DNA from: Cacajao melanocephalus
Lineage: Eukaryota; Chordata; Mammalia; Primates; Pitheciidae
Direction of reading: 5' to 3'
NCBI GenBank assembly: GCA_963573385.1
Contig: CAUYLG010038350.1
Location: forward strand, 54,860-118,859
Length of the DNA: 64,000 nucleotides
Positions 14,981 to 34,100 of the stretch are shown here, piece after piece. Every line of letters starts with the position of its first letter. The first letter of the stretch is position 1. The position numbers were made by a program, and so were the translations under genes. Below the pieces are notes generated by a model. The model was not told the origin of the DNA. It searched no databases and saw nothing but the letters and a program-made list of their open reading frames with translations.

Positions 14981-15438
14981 CACATTTTCTTTATCCAGTG
15001 TATCATTGATGGGCATTTGGGTTGATTCCATTTCTTTGCTATTGTGAGTAGTGCTGCAATGAACATACCTGTGCCTGTGTCTTTATAATAGAATGATTTA
15101 TATTCCTTTGGGTGTAGACCCAGTAATGAGATTGCTGGGTCAAATAGTATTTCTTCTTCTAGATCTTTGAGGAATCGTCACACTGTCTTCCCTGATGGTT
15201 GAACTAATTTACATTCCCACCAACAGTGTAAACACATTCCTATTTCTACATAGCCTTGCCGGCATCTGTTGTTTCTTCACTTTTTAATAATTGCCATCTG
15301 ACTGGTGTGAGATGGTATGTCATTGCGGTTTTGATTTGCATTTCTTTAATGTTCAGTGGTGTTGAGTTTTTTTCATATGTTTGTCGGCCGCATGAATGTC
15401 TTCTTTTGAGAAGTATCTGTTCATGTCCTTTGCCCACT
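14566..15438 (-). mobile_element. 5'-truncated L1 (L1PB/L1MA grade)
   Basis: Only the 3' UTR and the last part of ORF2 remain. The ORF2 tail can be read in pieces, for example 15246-15437, with MQIKTAMTYHLTPVRWQLLK. An imperfect target-site duplication (gaaaaccctttt / gaaaaccttta) at 14553-14564 and 15439-15449 fits ordinary 5' truncation. An AT microsatellite has grown inside it. Confidence 0.9.
14937..14981. repeat. (AT)n(AC)n microsatellite inside L1
   Basis: About 17 AT units followed by five AC units, at the point where the L1 family often has a short TA run. Likely length-polymorphic. Confidence 0.9.
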
Positions 15439-15449
15439 GAAAACCTTTA

Positions 15450-16158
15450 TTTCAAAGGTTTGTTCTAAATGTAGAAATAGAATCCTCCAAACTTGAGAGG
15501 AAGACAAACGATGATTTATGTGAGTAAATTGTGAGCATTTCCACAGATGAGTAAAGCAGTAGGATCCAGCTCTCACTGATTCTAGGCCATTAGTATAATT
15601 CTTAGTCCTCTCGCTCATTTTTTTGAAATGAACTTTAAAAATGCACATTCAGTAACAATGACTTTTACATCTTCATAAAAATGATAAGATTGTGGGTTCT
15701 GGCATTTACGTGATTTTTTAATCTTTCAAAGTAGCACATTTGGCATTCCTCAATGAGTTACACAGCTATTCTGTGGTGCACTTTCCCAACTTTAGGAAAA
15801 TGTTAACTTTACCCTGCGTCTATCTACCTCCCCCTCTCTCTTTCTATTCTCATTTGAACTTCTTGAAGAAAGAGTTTACTCTGGAAGTCTCTATTTCCTC
15901 TTTTCTCACCCTCCCACTGGTGTTGGTAACTGAGACTGTTAATGGTTATCTTATTGTTAACCAACTGCTTACATTTTAACTCTCATCCTATGTAATAGTA
16001 ATTGTTACTGATAACTTTGCCACGTTTGGTGCTATAAACTCTCATCTTTTTGAAATTCACTTTGTTTTATGTCTATAATTACTCTCCTAAATTCTCAACA
16101 TGTTAATAATTCTGTTTATGTGGTTTAATGATCTTTCTCTTAAATGCTACATTTTCCC
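15450..16158. other. Unassigned sequence
   Basis: About 700 bases of AT-rich sequence with a pyrimidine-rich patch at 15825-15915. The 79-codon frame at 15740-15979 (+) shows no recognised motif. Confidence 0.5.
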
Positions 16159-16303
16159 ACTCGGTGCAGTGACTTACACCTGTAACCCAGGCACTTTGAG
16201 AGGCTGAGGTGGGAGGATCGCCCCAGCTCAGGAGTTTGAGACCAGCCTGGGTAACATAGTGAGACCCTTCCCATCTCTAAAAAGCATTTAAAAAATGAAT
16301 TAA
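16159..16303 (+). mobile_element. Alu left monomer (FLAM-like or truncated AluJ)
   Basis: A single left arm from cggtgcagtgacttacacc to cccatctctaaaaagc, then an A-rich tail. The wording agtttgagaccagcctgggtaacatagtgagaccc is J/FLAM-like. Weakly similar flanks (near 16145-16157 and 16308-16320) may be an old target-site duplication, favouring an ancient monomer insertion. Confidence 0.65.
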
Positions 16304-16561
16304 ATAAAGGCTAACGTTTCCTGAGGTTCTATTACTTTTTTATTTTATTGCATTTTATTTTTAATTGGAAAATAAAAATTGTATATACAGTCGGCCTTTT
16401 ATATCCATGGGTTCTGCATCTAAGATTCAATCAACTGCAGATGGAAAATATTTTTAGGCCTAGGATGGTTGTGTCTGTTCTAAATATGCACAAAATTTTT
16501 TTCTTGTCATTGTTCTCTAAACAATGCAGTTTAATAACTATTTACATAGCATTGTAACAAC

Positions 16562-16651
16562 TATACTTTAAATCATCTCTAGATTACTTACAGTACCTAA
16601 AATACCATTGTATTAGGTATTGTAAGTAATCTAGAGATGATTTAAAGTATA
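16562..16651. repeat. 39-bp inverted repeat with 12-nt spacer
   Basis: Arms 16562-16600 and 16613-16651 are reverse complements with a single mismatch near the loop. The right arm is the normal MER2 sequence and the left arm is an inverted copy of it. As RNA or single-stranded DNA this would form a strong hairpin. Confidence 0.9.
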
Positions 16652-16701
16652 TGGGAGGGTGTGCATAGATTATATGCAAATACTATGGAATTTTATATAA
16701 G

Positions 16702-17117
16702 TGGCATAGTTTAGATGTTTGTCCCTGTTCAAATCTGATGTTGAATTGTAATCCCATTGTTGGAGGTAGGGCATGGTGGGAGGTGTTTTGATCAGGAGGG
16801 CAGAATCCCTCAGAATGGCTTGGGCCATGACCTTGTTGATAAAGTGAGCTCTCTTTCTCTCTGAGTTCACGTGAAATCTGGTCATTTAAAAGTAGTGGCA
16901 CCTCCCCCCACACCTTGCTCCAGCTTTTACCATGTGATGTGACTGCTCCCTCTTCCCCTTCCACCATGATTTTAAGTTTCCTGAGGCCTCCCCGGGAGCC
17001 AAAAAGATCCTAGTACAATGCTTCCTCTAAAGCCTGCAGAACCGTGAGCCAATTAAGCCTCTTTCTTACATAAATCTCAGATACTTCTTCACAGCAATGT
17101 GAGAACGGCCTAGTACA
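16702..17117 (+). mobile_element. Solo MaLR LTR (MSTD-like) inside MER2
   Basis: Starts TGGCATAGTTTAGATG and ends CTAGTACA. A perfect 5-bp target-site duplication, ataag, lies at 16697-16701 and 17118-17122. Removing the LTR and one duplication restores continuous MER2. It resembles the LTR at 4946-5688 in block order. The frames at 16670-16967 (-) are LTR antisense. Confidence 0.9.
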
Positions 17118-17204
17118 ATAAGGGACTTGAGCCTCCTTAGATTTTTATATCTGCTGGGGTCCTGGAACCAATCCCCCAAGGATCCTAAAGGAGGACCATG
17201 TTTA

Positions 17205-17400
17205 TAGGGTATGATATAGTGTTTTGATATTTTTATACATCATGAAATGATCAAATTGTGCAAATTAGCATATCTATCACTTCAAATATTTATCATTTCT
17301 TTGGGTTGAGAACATACGAAGTCCTCTTTTAGTCGTTTGAAACCTACAATCCATTATTAACCTTGGAATGTAGACCTTTGCGCATTATTGGATATCTTTC
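17205..17400 (-). mobile_element. L1MA/L1MB 3' UTR fragment
   Basis: The plus strand reads like the reverse of the medium-age L1 3' UTR: gatcaaattgtgcaaattag, catatctatcacttcaaata, then atttatcatttctttgggtt. No coding sequence is present. Confidence 0.6.
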
Positions 17401-18322
17401 TCCGGCATACACTACTAGCCGTAAGCCAGTGATTCCCTAATATTTTAAAACTATTCAAGAAATCCATGTTTAATGCAATCTAATTTGAAAATACAGGTAT
17501 GTAATAAAAAATGCATCTGTAGTACCACTAACCAGAGATCAATGTAACATTTTGCTCTGTATTCTTCTAAGCTTTTGTCCACAGATATACATTCTTAGAA
17601 ATGAAAATACATGGAATTGTGTTCTATATAATTTTTGTAACTTGATGTTTCATATCATAAAACTATGATGATTGTTTTTATATTAGTAAGTTTTATATCA
17701 GTTTTAAAGGGAGATAAAATTTATATCACCCTTTAAAATGGATGCGTAATTTTCCTTTGTATGTGCTTATCATAATATATTTAACCAAACTATATTTCAG
17801 ACTTTTAGACTATTTCCAATGTTTTGCTTATATCAATTATATTGTAATTCATATCTATTTCTTTATATACATACATGTTTATTTCCTCAGGTTAATTTTC
17901 TAGAAATAGAATTGTTAGCTGAATGTCTATATAGAGTGCCTATTTTGAAGGTTTGGGATACATAGTGTTAATTTCCTCCTGAGAATCTGCTTTTAAAAGT
18001 AGATTTTAAGGTTGTCTTGCTCCTTTCATCTTTGCCAAAGTTGGACGTTAACTTCATTTTAAATCTTTGTTAATGAAAACATACCAAAGACTTTTTTATG
18101 GAGGTAGAGGGAGTGGATGGAGTGGATGTATTAGTTTGATGTGAGACTTGCCCAAAATGCTTTAAAAAACTTGGTAAATACTGGAATCTCTGGATCACAA
18201 AGCAAAGCTAAGAAGACCATGAAATTCAGCCATAAATGTTAATGTACCTCTGTACCTTATACACATGTTGTGTGTATCCATTGTCTTGTGAGGCTTGAAA
18301 GAATTCTGATAGCATTTTTTCA

Positions 18323-18334
18323 TGTGTGTGTATA

Positions 18335-18402
<68 letters not shown>

Positions 18403-18403
18403 C
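18323..18403. repeat. Compound microsatellite (TG)n-(CA)n-(GA)n-(CAGA)n
   Basis: About 80 bases of alternating TG, then TATACA, CA, GA and CAGA/GAGACA units. It sits exactly where the T-rich tail of the adjacent minus-strand Alu should be, so it probably grew from that tail. Confidence 0.95.
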
Positions 18404-18556
18404 AGGATCTCAGTCTGTAGCCCAGGCTGAAATGCAGTTGCATGATCTCAGCTTACTGCAGCATCAGCCTCTCAGGCTTAGGCAATCTACATACCTCAAT
18501 CTCTTGAGTAGCTGGGACTACAGGTATGAACCATCATGCCTAGCTAAACATTTGTA
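18404..18556 (-). mobile_element. Alu right-arm monomer (FRAM-like or truncated AluJ)
   Basis: The reverse strand matches the Alu right arm from the 3' end (gatctcagtctgtagcccag) to catgcctagctaaacattt, and then stops. There is no left arm. Confidence 0.75.
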
Positions 18557-18935
18557 TTTCTTTCAACTTCTTAAAATATGCTAGTCTTTTTTCCCCCTCT
18601 TTTATGAAATGCCCAATGATGTTTTTAGTTTATTTTTTCTAGTCGAGCTTTTTTTTTCTTACAGATTTGTAAATTGTCTGTATATATTAAAAGCATTAAC
18701 TTTCTTTTATATAAGTGGCACCTTTTTTCCTACATTGCACCTTAGTTTTTACTAGCACAGATTGTGTTTTCAGATGAAGACATTTTTGCTGTTTATGAGC
18801 CAAATCTGTTTTTGTATTTTTCTTTTCAATTTTGACTTTAGTATGGTATAAAGGAATATCTCTCCCATCCCAATGATGTATAAATATAGTAAAACTCTGC
18901 CAAATGGGATAAGTGGAGTAGGAAATACTCAATTT

Positions 18936-20325
<1,390 letters not shown>

Positions 20326-20367
20326 TCATCGGTAAATAATCATTCATCTGCATATGCTAATTTGTCT

Positions 20368-20760
20368 TCTCCTATACAATATTTTGTTAAAATATATATA
20401 ACATAAAATTTATCATTGTAACGATTTTTAAGTGTACAATTCAGTGGCATTAAGTATATTCACATTGTTGTGCAGCCGCGAATGCCATCCATCTCCCAAA
20501 CTTTTCATCTCACAAAACTGAAATTTTATAACCTTTAAAATATATTTCCCCTTTCCCCTATTTCTCCATCCCCAGCAGCCACCATTCTATTTTCTGTCTC
20601 TGAATTTGACTGCTCTAGGCACCTCACGGAAGTGAAATCATACCATACTTATCTTTTGGTGTCTAGCTTATTCCTTTTCCCATAATGTCTTCAAGTTTCA
20701 TTCATGTTATAACATGTTTCCTATAGAATATTGTTACTTTGTTTCCTTTTCTTTAATTAT
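20368..20760 (-). mobile_element. L1M 3'-end fragment
   Basis: The plus strand carries a well-known reverse L1M text: aagtgtacaattcagtggca, attcacattgttgtgcagcc, ctctgaatttgactgctcta and aggcacctcacggaagtg. The match fades near 20760. Sequence from 20760 to about 21800 may be more of the same L1 (RT region) but is too diverged to be sure. Confidence 0.75.
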
Positions 20761-20790
20761 TATTTGACTAAAAATTTGGAACAGTGATAA

Positions 20791-23250
<2,460 letters not shown>

Positions 23251-23269
23251 TATGAAGACTATCATTTCT

Positions 23270-23974
23270 TTTTTTTTTAATTGCATTTTAGGTTTTGGGG
23301 TACATGTGAAGAACATGCAAGATTGTTCCATGGGTACACACATGGCAGTGTGATTTGCTGCCTTCCTCCCCATCACCTATATCTCACATCACTCCCCATG
23401 CTATCTCTCCCCAACTCCCCATCCCCCATTGTCCCTCCCCTATTTCCTCCTGACAGACCCCAGTGTGTAATGCTCCCCTCCCTGTATCCATGTGTTCTCA
23501 TTGTTCAACACCCACCTATGAGTGAGAACATGCAGTGTTTGATTTTCTGTTGTTGTGTCAGTTTGCTGAGAATGATGGTTCCCAGATTCATCCATGTCCC
23601 TACAAAGGACACGAACTCACCATTTTTTATGGCTGCATAGTGTTCCATGGTGTATATGTTCCACATTTTCCCTGTCCAGTCTATCATCAGTCTGTCAGCA
23701 TTGGGGTTGGTTCCAGGTCTTTGCTATTGTAAACAGTGCTGCAATGAACATTCATGTGCATGTGTCCTTATCGTAGAATGATCTATAATCCTTCGGATAT
23801 ATACCCAGTAGTGGGATTGCTGGGTCAAATGGAATTTCTATTTCTAGGTCCTTGAGGAATTGCCACACTGTCTTCCACAATGGTTGAACTAATTTACACT
23901 CCTACCAACAGTGCAAAAGTGTTCCTATTTCTTCACAACCTCTTCAGCATCTGTTGCCTACAGATTTTTTAATG
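23270..23974 (-). mobile_element. 5'-truncated L1 (L1PA grade)
   Basis: 3' UTR plus the ORF2 C-terminus only. The stretch at 23505-23687 (-) reads IYTMEHYAAIKNGEFVSFVG, the near-terminal ORF2p segment. A T-run at the left is the A-tail. An ordinary target-site duplication is not found at its immediate 5' end. Confidence 0.9.
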
Positions 23975-24153
23975 ATGTGCCACACAATCTTAAATGACCA
24001 GATCTTATGAGAACTCACTACTACAAAGGCAGTACCAAGCCATAAAGGACCTCACCCTATGATCCAAATACCTCCCACCAGGCCCCATCTCTAACATTAG
24101 TGGTTACAGTTCAACACATAATTTAGCTGGGGGGCAATAGCCCAACTATATCA
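23975..24153 (-). mobile_element. MaLR LTR fragment (MST/MLT1-like)
   Basis: The plus strand reads as the reverse of the LTR 5' portion: atgagaactcactactacaa, ccaaatacctcccaccaggc, ending ..aactatatca. The LTR 3' half is missing and the L1PA fragment begins there. Confidence 0.75.
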
Positions 24154-26279
24154 GTATGAATATCCAGTTTTCCAAGTGTCATTTATTGAAGAGACTATCA
24201 TTTCTCCAATGCGTGTTCTTGGCATTTTTTAACAAAAATAAGTTACCTGTAGATGCATAATTTATGTCTTGGTTCTCTATTTCGTTCTAGTGGTTTATAT
24301 TTCTGTTTATATTCTAGCATCATGCTGCTTAACTTGCAATAACTCTGTAGTATAAGTTGAAGTCATATTATGTGACTCCTCTAGTTTTATTGTGTTTACT
24401 CAGGATAGCTTTGGCTATTGAGAGTGTTGTTTTATTGCATGTAAATTTTAGGGTTGTATTTTTCTTTTTCAGTGAAAAATATCATTGCCATTTTGATAAG
24501 GATAGCCTTGAATGTGTAGATTGCTTTAGGTAGAATAAACATTTTAGCAATAGTCATTCTTCCAATCCATAAACATAAAATCATTTTCAATTTTTTTGTG
24601 TACTGTTCAATTTATTTTATCAATGTTTCATAGTTTTTATTGTAGACATGTTTCACTTGTTTGGTTAACTTAATCCCGAGGTATTTAATTTTATATGTAG
24701 CTATTGTAAATATGATTACTTTATTGATTTCTTTTTCAGATAGTTTGCTGTTGGCATATAGAAATACTACTGATCTTGTATGTTGATTGTGTATCCTGCA
24801 ATTTTGCTAAAGTTCTTTATCTGTTCTAGTAAATTTTTCTTGGAGGCTTCAGGTTTTTCTGAATATAAGATTATATAGTTGACAAACAAGAATCTTTCAA
24901 ATTTGGATGCCATTTATTTCTTCATCTTATCTGATTGCTCTAGCTGGGACTTCCAATACTATGTTGAATAACAGTGATGAAAGTGGAAACCTTTGTCATA
25001 TTCCAGATCTTAGAGAAAAGGCTGTCAGTTTTTCCCAATTCAGTTTGCGGTATTAGCTGTTGGTCTGCCATGTATGCCTTTTATTATGTTTAGGAATGTT
25101 GCTTCCATTTCTAGGTTTCTGAATGTTTTTATCCAAAGGGATATTGAATTTTGTAAAATACTATATCAGCATCAATTGAAACGGTCATACTATTTTTGTC
25201 ATTCATTCTGTGGATCCGATGGATCACAGTGAATGATTTGTATAAGCTGAGTTGCACTTTCATCCATGGGATAAATCCCACTTGGTAATAATGAATAATC
25301 TTTGCAATGTGATGTTGAATTTGATTTACTAATATATTTTTAAGGATTATTATTACATCAATATTCATGAGAAATATTGATCTATAGTTTTCTTTTCTTT
25401 GATGTTTTTTGTGTGGTTTTGGTATCAGTGTAATACTGGCCTCATTGAATGAGTTTGAAAGTAGCAGCTCTTTATTTTTTTTGGAGCAGTTTGGGTAAAA
25501 TTGGTCTTAGTTTTTTTTTTTTTTTTAAATGTATAATAGAATTCAGCAATGAAGCTATTGGGTTCCAGGGTTTGCTATGAAGAGAAGTTTTATATGACTT
25601 TGATCTTACTATTTATTATTGGTCTGTTCAAGTTTTGGAATAATTTATGATTCAATGTTAGTTGGTTTAATGTGCCTAGGAATTTGCCCATTTCTTCTAG
25701 ATTTTCAAATTTATTGACATATAATTGCTCACAATAGCCTTTAATTATTCTTTGAATTTCTGTGGCATTGTTTTTAATATCTCCTTTTTCATTTCTGACT
25801 TTATTTAGTTGGGTCTTTTCTCTTTGTTTCTTAGTTTGGTTAAAATTTGTCATTTTTATTTGCTCTCTCAAAAAACCACTTTTTCTTGTATTGTTCTTTT
25901 CTATTGGTTTCTTCTTTCAATTTCATTTAATTGTGCTCTCATCTTTATTATTTCCTTTCTTGTACTAATTTTGAGTTTGGTTTGCTCTTGCCTTTTGAGT
26001 CCTTTTAAGTACAACATGATGCTGTTTCTTTGAAGTTTTCCTGCCTTTTGATGTTGCTGCTTATTACTATAAACTTTCTTCATAGCACTGCTTTCACCAG
26101 GATTTGGTATAGTGTGTTTCCCTTTTTAGTTCAAGAAATTTTTCAATCTTTAAAGAAATTCATTGACCAACTGCTCATTCAAGGGCAGATAGTTTAATTT
26201 TCCTGTATCCGTAAATTTTTAAAAGTTTCTCTTAGTGATTTGTAGTTTTATTTCATTGTGGTCAGGGAAAACACAAGAT
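24154..26279 (-). pseudogene. L1 ORF2 remnant, part 1 (outer L1)
   Basis: Decayed ORF2 encoding the region after the endonuclease, the reverse transcriptase and the start of the C-terminal part. Minus-strand pieces at 25590-25871 contain NATEIQRIIKGYCEQLYVNK and KFENLEEMGKFLG. The segment at 25901-26083 is the lysine-rich linker between the endonuclease and RT. Many stops and shifts. No function expected. Confidence 0.85.
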
Positions 26280-26540
26280 ATAATTTTAATTTTTAAAAAT
26301 TTCCAAATTTTATTTTAAGTTTAGGGGTACAAGGGCAGAACGTGCAAGTTTGTTACATAGGTAAACATGTGTCATGTTGGTTTGCTGCGCATATTATCCC
26401 ATCACCTAGGTATTAAGCCCAGTATCCATCAGCTTTTTTTCCTGATTTTTCTTCCTCCTCCCACATCCCATCTTCCAACAGGCCCCAGCCTGTGTTATTT
26501 TTCCCCATATGTCCATGTGTTCTCATTATTCAGCTCCCAA

Positions 26541-30529
<3,989 letters not shown>

Positions 30530-30599
30530 ATCATGATGCTAATTGTTTATTATGCACATTTGTTTATTTGGTTGCTTTATAGTGTCACTTGACTCTGTA

Positions 30600-31603
30600 C
30601 TTCAGTGTGTTTTTGTAGAGTCTGGTAACAGTTTTTCCTTTCCATATTTAGTGCTTCATTCAAGAGCTCTTATAAGGTAGGACTGGTGGTGAATTTCCTC
30701 AGCATTTTCTAGTCTGAAAAGGATCTTATTTCTCCTTAACTTATGAAGCTTAGTTTGGCTGGATATAAAATCTGGGTTGGAAATTATTTTCTTTAAGACT
30801 GTTGAATATTGGATCTCAATATTTTCTGGCTTACAGGGTTTCCACTGAGTGGTCTCTTGTTAGTCTGTTGGACTTCCCTGTGTAGTAACCTGGTCTTTCT
30901 CTCTGGCTGCCCTTTGCATTTTTCTGTCATTTTGATCTTAGAGAATCTGATGATTATGTGTCTTGGGGATAATCTTCTCATGGAGTATATTACTGGTGTT
31001 GTTTGCATTTACTGAATTTGAATGTTGGCCTATCTTGTTAGGTCGGGAAGTTATCCCAGATGATATCCTGAAGTATATTTTCCAAATTGCTTCCATTTTT
31101 CCCACCTCTTTCAGATACCCCTATCAGTCATAATTCTGGTCTGTTTAAGTAGTCTCATATTTCTTGAAGGTTTTTCTTATTTTTAATTACCTTTCATTCT
31201 TTTTTAACTGTTCTTGTCTGCTTGTCTTATTTCAGAAAGATAATCTTCAAACCCTGAGATTCTTTCCTCCACCTGAACTATCCTATTAGTATTTGTGGTT
31301 GCATTATGAAGTTCCTGTAGTGTGTTTTTCAGCTCTAACAGATTGGTTTTCTTTTCTAAACTAGCTATTTTAGCTACCATCTCCTGTATTGTTTTATCAT
31401 GATTCTTAGCTTTTTTTGCATTGGGTTACAACATACTCCTTTACCGCAGTGAAGCTTATTCTCCATATTCTGAAACCCGCCTCTGTCATTTCAGTCATCT
31501 CAGTCTCAGCCTCTCCTTGCTGGAGATGTGTTATGGTTATTTGGAGAAAAAGCATACCCTGTCTTTATGAGTTTTCAGCATTTATGTGTTGTTTCTTTCT
31601 CAT
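30600..31603 (-). pseudogene. L1 ORF1 (inner L1), decayed
   Basis: The former ATG lies near 31601-31603, and the C-terminus near 30600 at the ..tccatatttagtgcttcatt block. The minus-strand piece 30793-31008 includes RRLSPRHIIIRFSKIKMTEK, the RNA-recognition core of ORF1p. The coiled-coil half (about 31100-31560) is full of stops. No function expected. Confidence 0.82.
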
Positions 31604-31721
31604 CTTTCTGGGCTTACCTATCTTTGATCTTTGCAGTTGCTGACCTTTGGATGGAGTTTTTGTTGTTGCTATTGTTGTTGTATTCTCTTGGTTTTCCTTT
31701 TATTATGTATGTATTTATTAT

Positions 31722-32001
31722 TATTTTTTGAGATAGTGTTACTCTGTCACCCAGGCTGGAGTGCAGTGGCATGATCTTGACTCACTGCAACCCCTGCCCC
31801 CAGTTCCTTTTACCTTAGCCTCCCTGAATAGCTGAGACTACAGGCACATGGCAGCACATCGGGCTAGTTTTTGTATTTTTTTGTTGGAGATGGGGTTTCC
31901 CCATGTTTGCCAGGCTGGTCTCAAACTTCTGACCTCAAATGACCTGGCCACCTTAGCTTCTCAAAGTGCTAGGATTACAGGCATAACTCACTGTTCTCAG
32001 C
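31722..32001 (-). mobile_element. AluS/J in the inner L1 5' UTR
   Basis: Complete but diverged dimer with a short T-tail at 31723-31729 and an end at ctgttctcag. It replaces nothing obvious in the UTR, and no clear target-site duplication is visible. Confidence 0.88.
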
Positions 32002-33250
32002 GATGTTTGTTTTTGTTTAACTTTTAACAATCTGGCTACTCCTTCATAGGGCTCCTGCAGTTTACTGAGGGTACTCTCCAGATTCTAATTGCCTCAGTTT
32101 TTTCCATACCTGGAGGTATCATCAGCAAAGCCTGAAAAACAGCAAAGAAAGCAGCCTGTCCCTTCTTCCTGAAGCTCCATTTCAGGGGTGTACTGTCCTA
32201 TTGCCAACCCAAGTGTACCAGTAGGAGGTGGTTGGAGACCTTAGTTGGAAGGTCTCACCCAGTCAGGAGAAATTGGATCAGGTACCCACTTAAAGAAACA
32301 GTCTGGTTGCTTTTTGGTAGAGCAGCTGTGCTGAACTGGCTGAGAAGTCTGAATGGCCAAGATGGCTGCCTGCCCTGCTCCTCAAGCACTTTATCCCAGG
32401 AAGAAATTAGAACTCTGTCAGCCTCATAGAATGTGGGTAAGGGTGGCCACAGGCCCTGGCTAGAAGGACCCACCCCATGAAAAATTGATCAGCATTCTGC
32501 TTAAAGAAGCAGTCTGACCACTATCTGGCCAAACCACTGTGCTGCACTACTAGGGATACCCTTCCTCATTTGAACCCGTTAGACTCTCCAACACTTACAG
32601 GCTACAATGCTTGAGTCCAAGCCAACAGCAGAAATGATGCCTTCCCCTTCCCATGGGGTTTCCATCTGGTCCCAGGCAGGCTCTATCCTGTTGCCAGTGA
32701 CTGGCTGGAATTCCAAGCCAGTGGGTCTTATCTTGTGAGATGCTATGGAAGTGGAGCCCTGAAAACAACACTGCTCACCTCCTTGGATTCCGCCTCTTTG
32801 CTATGGGTATGTGCAGACCTCCCACCTTTCTTGAGTGCAGAGTTGTTTTGGGGGTATCCCAGAACCTCAGGTGTAAAGCTCCTGGTTCTTTGTTCATGAC
32901 TGAGAAGCTGATCTGCCAAGACTCCACACAGCTTTGTGTGTTCAAGCCCCTGTGGTATGGGCTGACAAGGAAAACTCCTGATCCATAAGTTGAAAATATC
33001 CATGAGAGAAGCATGGTTTTCTAAGTTCACACTCACCACTTCCCTTGGCTGAGTGTGGGGGTTCTCTTTGCTCCATGTTGCTTCCAGGTGGGCCGTTGTC
33101 TCACCCTGCTTTTCTTTGTTTCCTTGGATCAAGTTGTTTCCCTAATCAGTTCCAGTGTGAGAACCTGGATATTTCAGTTGAAGGTGCTGTGTTCATTCAA
33201 CCCTTTTGTTGTTCTCTGTGAGTGCCTTGGGACACAGCTGCTTCTAATAG

Positions 33251-33260
33251 GCCATCTTGG
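33251..33260 (-). promoter_or_regulatory. YY1-type site at L1 5' end
   Basis: gccatcttgg (ccaagatggc on the element's strand) is the conserved YY1 recognition core found a few bases inside L1 5' ends, where it sets the transcription start. It is intact here, about 10 bases from the insertion boundary. Confidence 0.7.
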
Positions 33261-33286
33261 CCACCTATAATTTCAATCTTTAAAAA

Positions 33287-34100
33287 CTGTTTGAGACTTG
33301 TTTTGTGGCTTAATATATGATCTATCTTTGAGAATGAGTCCTGGGCTGAGGAGAAGAATATGTATTCTATAGCCATTAGATAAAATTTTTTATAAATACT
33401 TATTAGGTCTATTTGGTCTTTAGTGCAGATTAATACTGAGTGATATTTTTGTTGTTGATTTTCTGTCTGGAAAATCTGTTTAATGCAAAAGTTGGGTGTT
33501 GAAGCCTCCAGCTATTTTTATACTGAGGTGTACCTCTCTCTTCAGTTCTAATAATATTTACTTTGTACATCTGGGTGTTCTAGTGTTGGGTATATATACA
33601 TTTATAATTATTATATCATGTTGATGAATTTAGCAGTTTGTCATTAAATAATCACCTTCTTTGCCTTTGTTTATAATTTTTGTCTAAAAATATATTTGCT
33701 ATGTACACATACAGCTATTTTTGCTCCCTGTTGGTTTACATTTGCATGATATACCTTTTTCTATCATTTTATTGTCAGACTATATGTGTCTTTGTGGGTG
33801 AAGTGTGTTTCTTGTAGGCAGGGGTCATTAGATCTTCTTTTTTAAATCCATTCTGCCTCTCTATATCTTTCCATTGGAGAGTTTACTCCATTTCCATTCA
33901 GTGTTATTACTGATTAGTAAGAATTTGCCACTGCCATTTTTTTTTTTCTGATTGCTTTTTGGTATTCTCTTCCTTCTTTGCTTCCTTCCTGTCTTCCTTT
34001 TGGTGAATATAATTTTCTCTGGTGATATATTTTAATTTCATGCTTTTTATTTTTTGTGTATCTGTTGTATGCCTTTTATTTCTGCTTATCATGAAGCTTG
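33287..34100 (-). pseudogene. L1 ORF2 remnant, part 2 (outer L1, endonuclease region)
   Basis: Continues outer-L1 ORF2 directly from 26279 once the nested element and one duplication are removed. The plus strand reads gacttgttttgtggcttaat, ttgaagcctccagctatttt and tttcttgtaggcaggggtca, in the order of the reversed endonuclease domain. A lysine-rich open stretch at 33907-34110 (-) is near the ORF2 start. Heavily decayed. Confidence 0.75.

Larger units (their letters stand above)
16388..17200 (-). mobile_element. MER2 (TcMar-Tigger) element split by a solo LTR
   Basis: The ends at 16388 (cagtcggcc) and about 17200 are the Tigger-type inverted ends, and the left end is preceded by TA. Internal blocks gcacaaaatttttttcttgt and ggtcctggaaccaatccccc are typical of MER2. 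It is non-autonomous, with no transposase. The LTR at 16702-17117 interrupts it and there is an extra inverted duplication at 16562-16651. Confidence 0.9.
17520..18935 (-). mobile_element. Old L1 (L1M/HAL1 grade) ORF2-tail relic, interrupted
   Basis: Phrases such as ttaattttctagaaatagaa, ttccaatgttttgctta and, past 18575, gtaaattgtctgtatatatt and tgtttatgagccaaatctg occur in the order of an old L1 ORF2 3' half read in reverse. Divergence is very high and 18070-18322 does not fit. A microsatellite and an Alu monomer lie within it. Confidence 0.45.
31604..33266 (-). promoter_or_regulatory. L1 5' UTR (inner L1)
   Basis: GC-richer segment carrying the L1 internal promoter remnant, interrupted by an Alu at 31722-32001. 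Antisense and sense frames here (32232-32473, 32740-33132) are compositional and not genes. Confidence 0.8.

Noticed and set aside
32743..33132. 129-codon minus-strand frame in the inner L1 5' end
   Set aside because: Part of the L1 5' UTR upstream of ORF1, with no protein family match.
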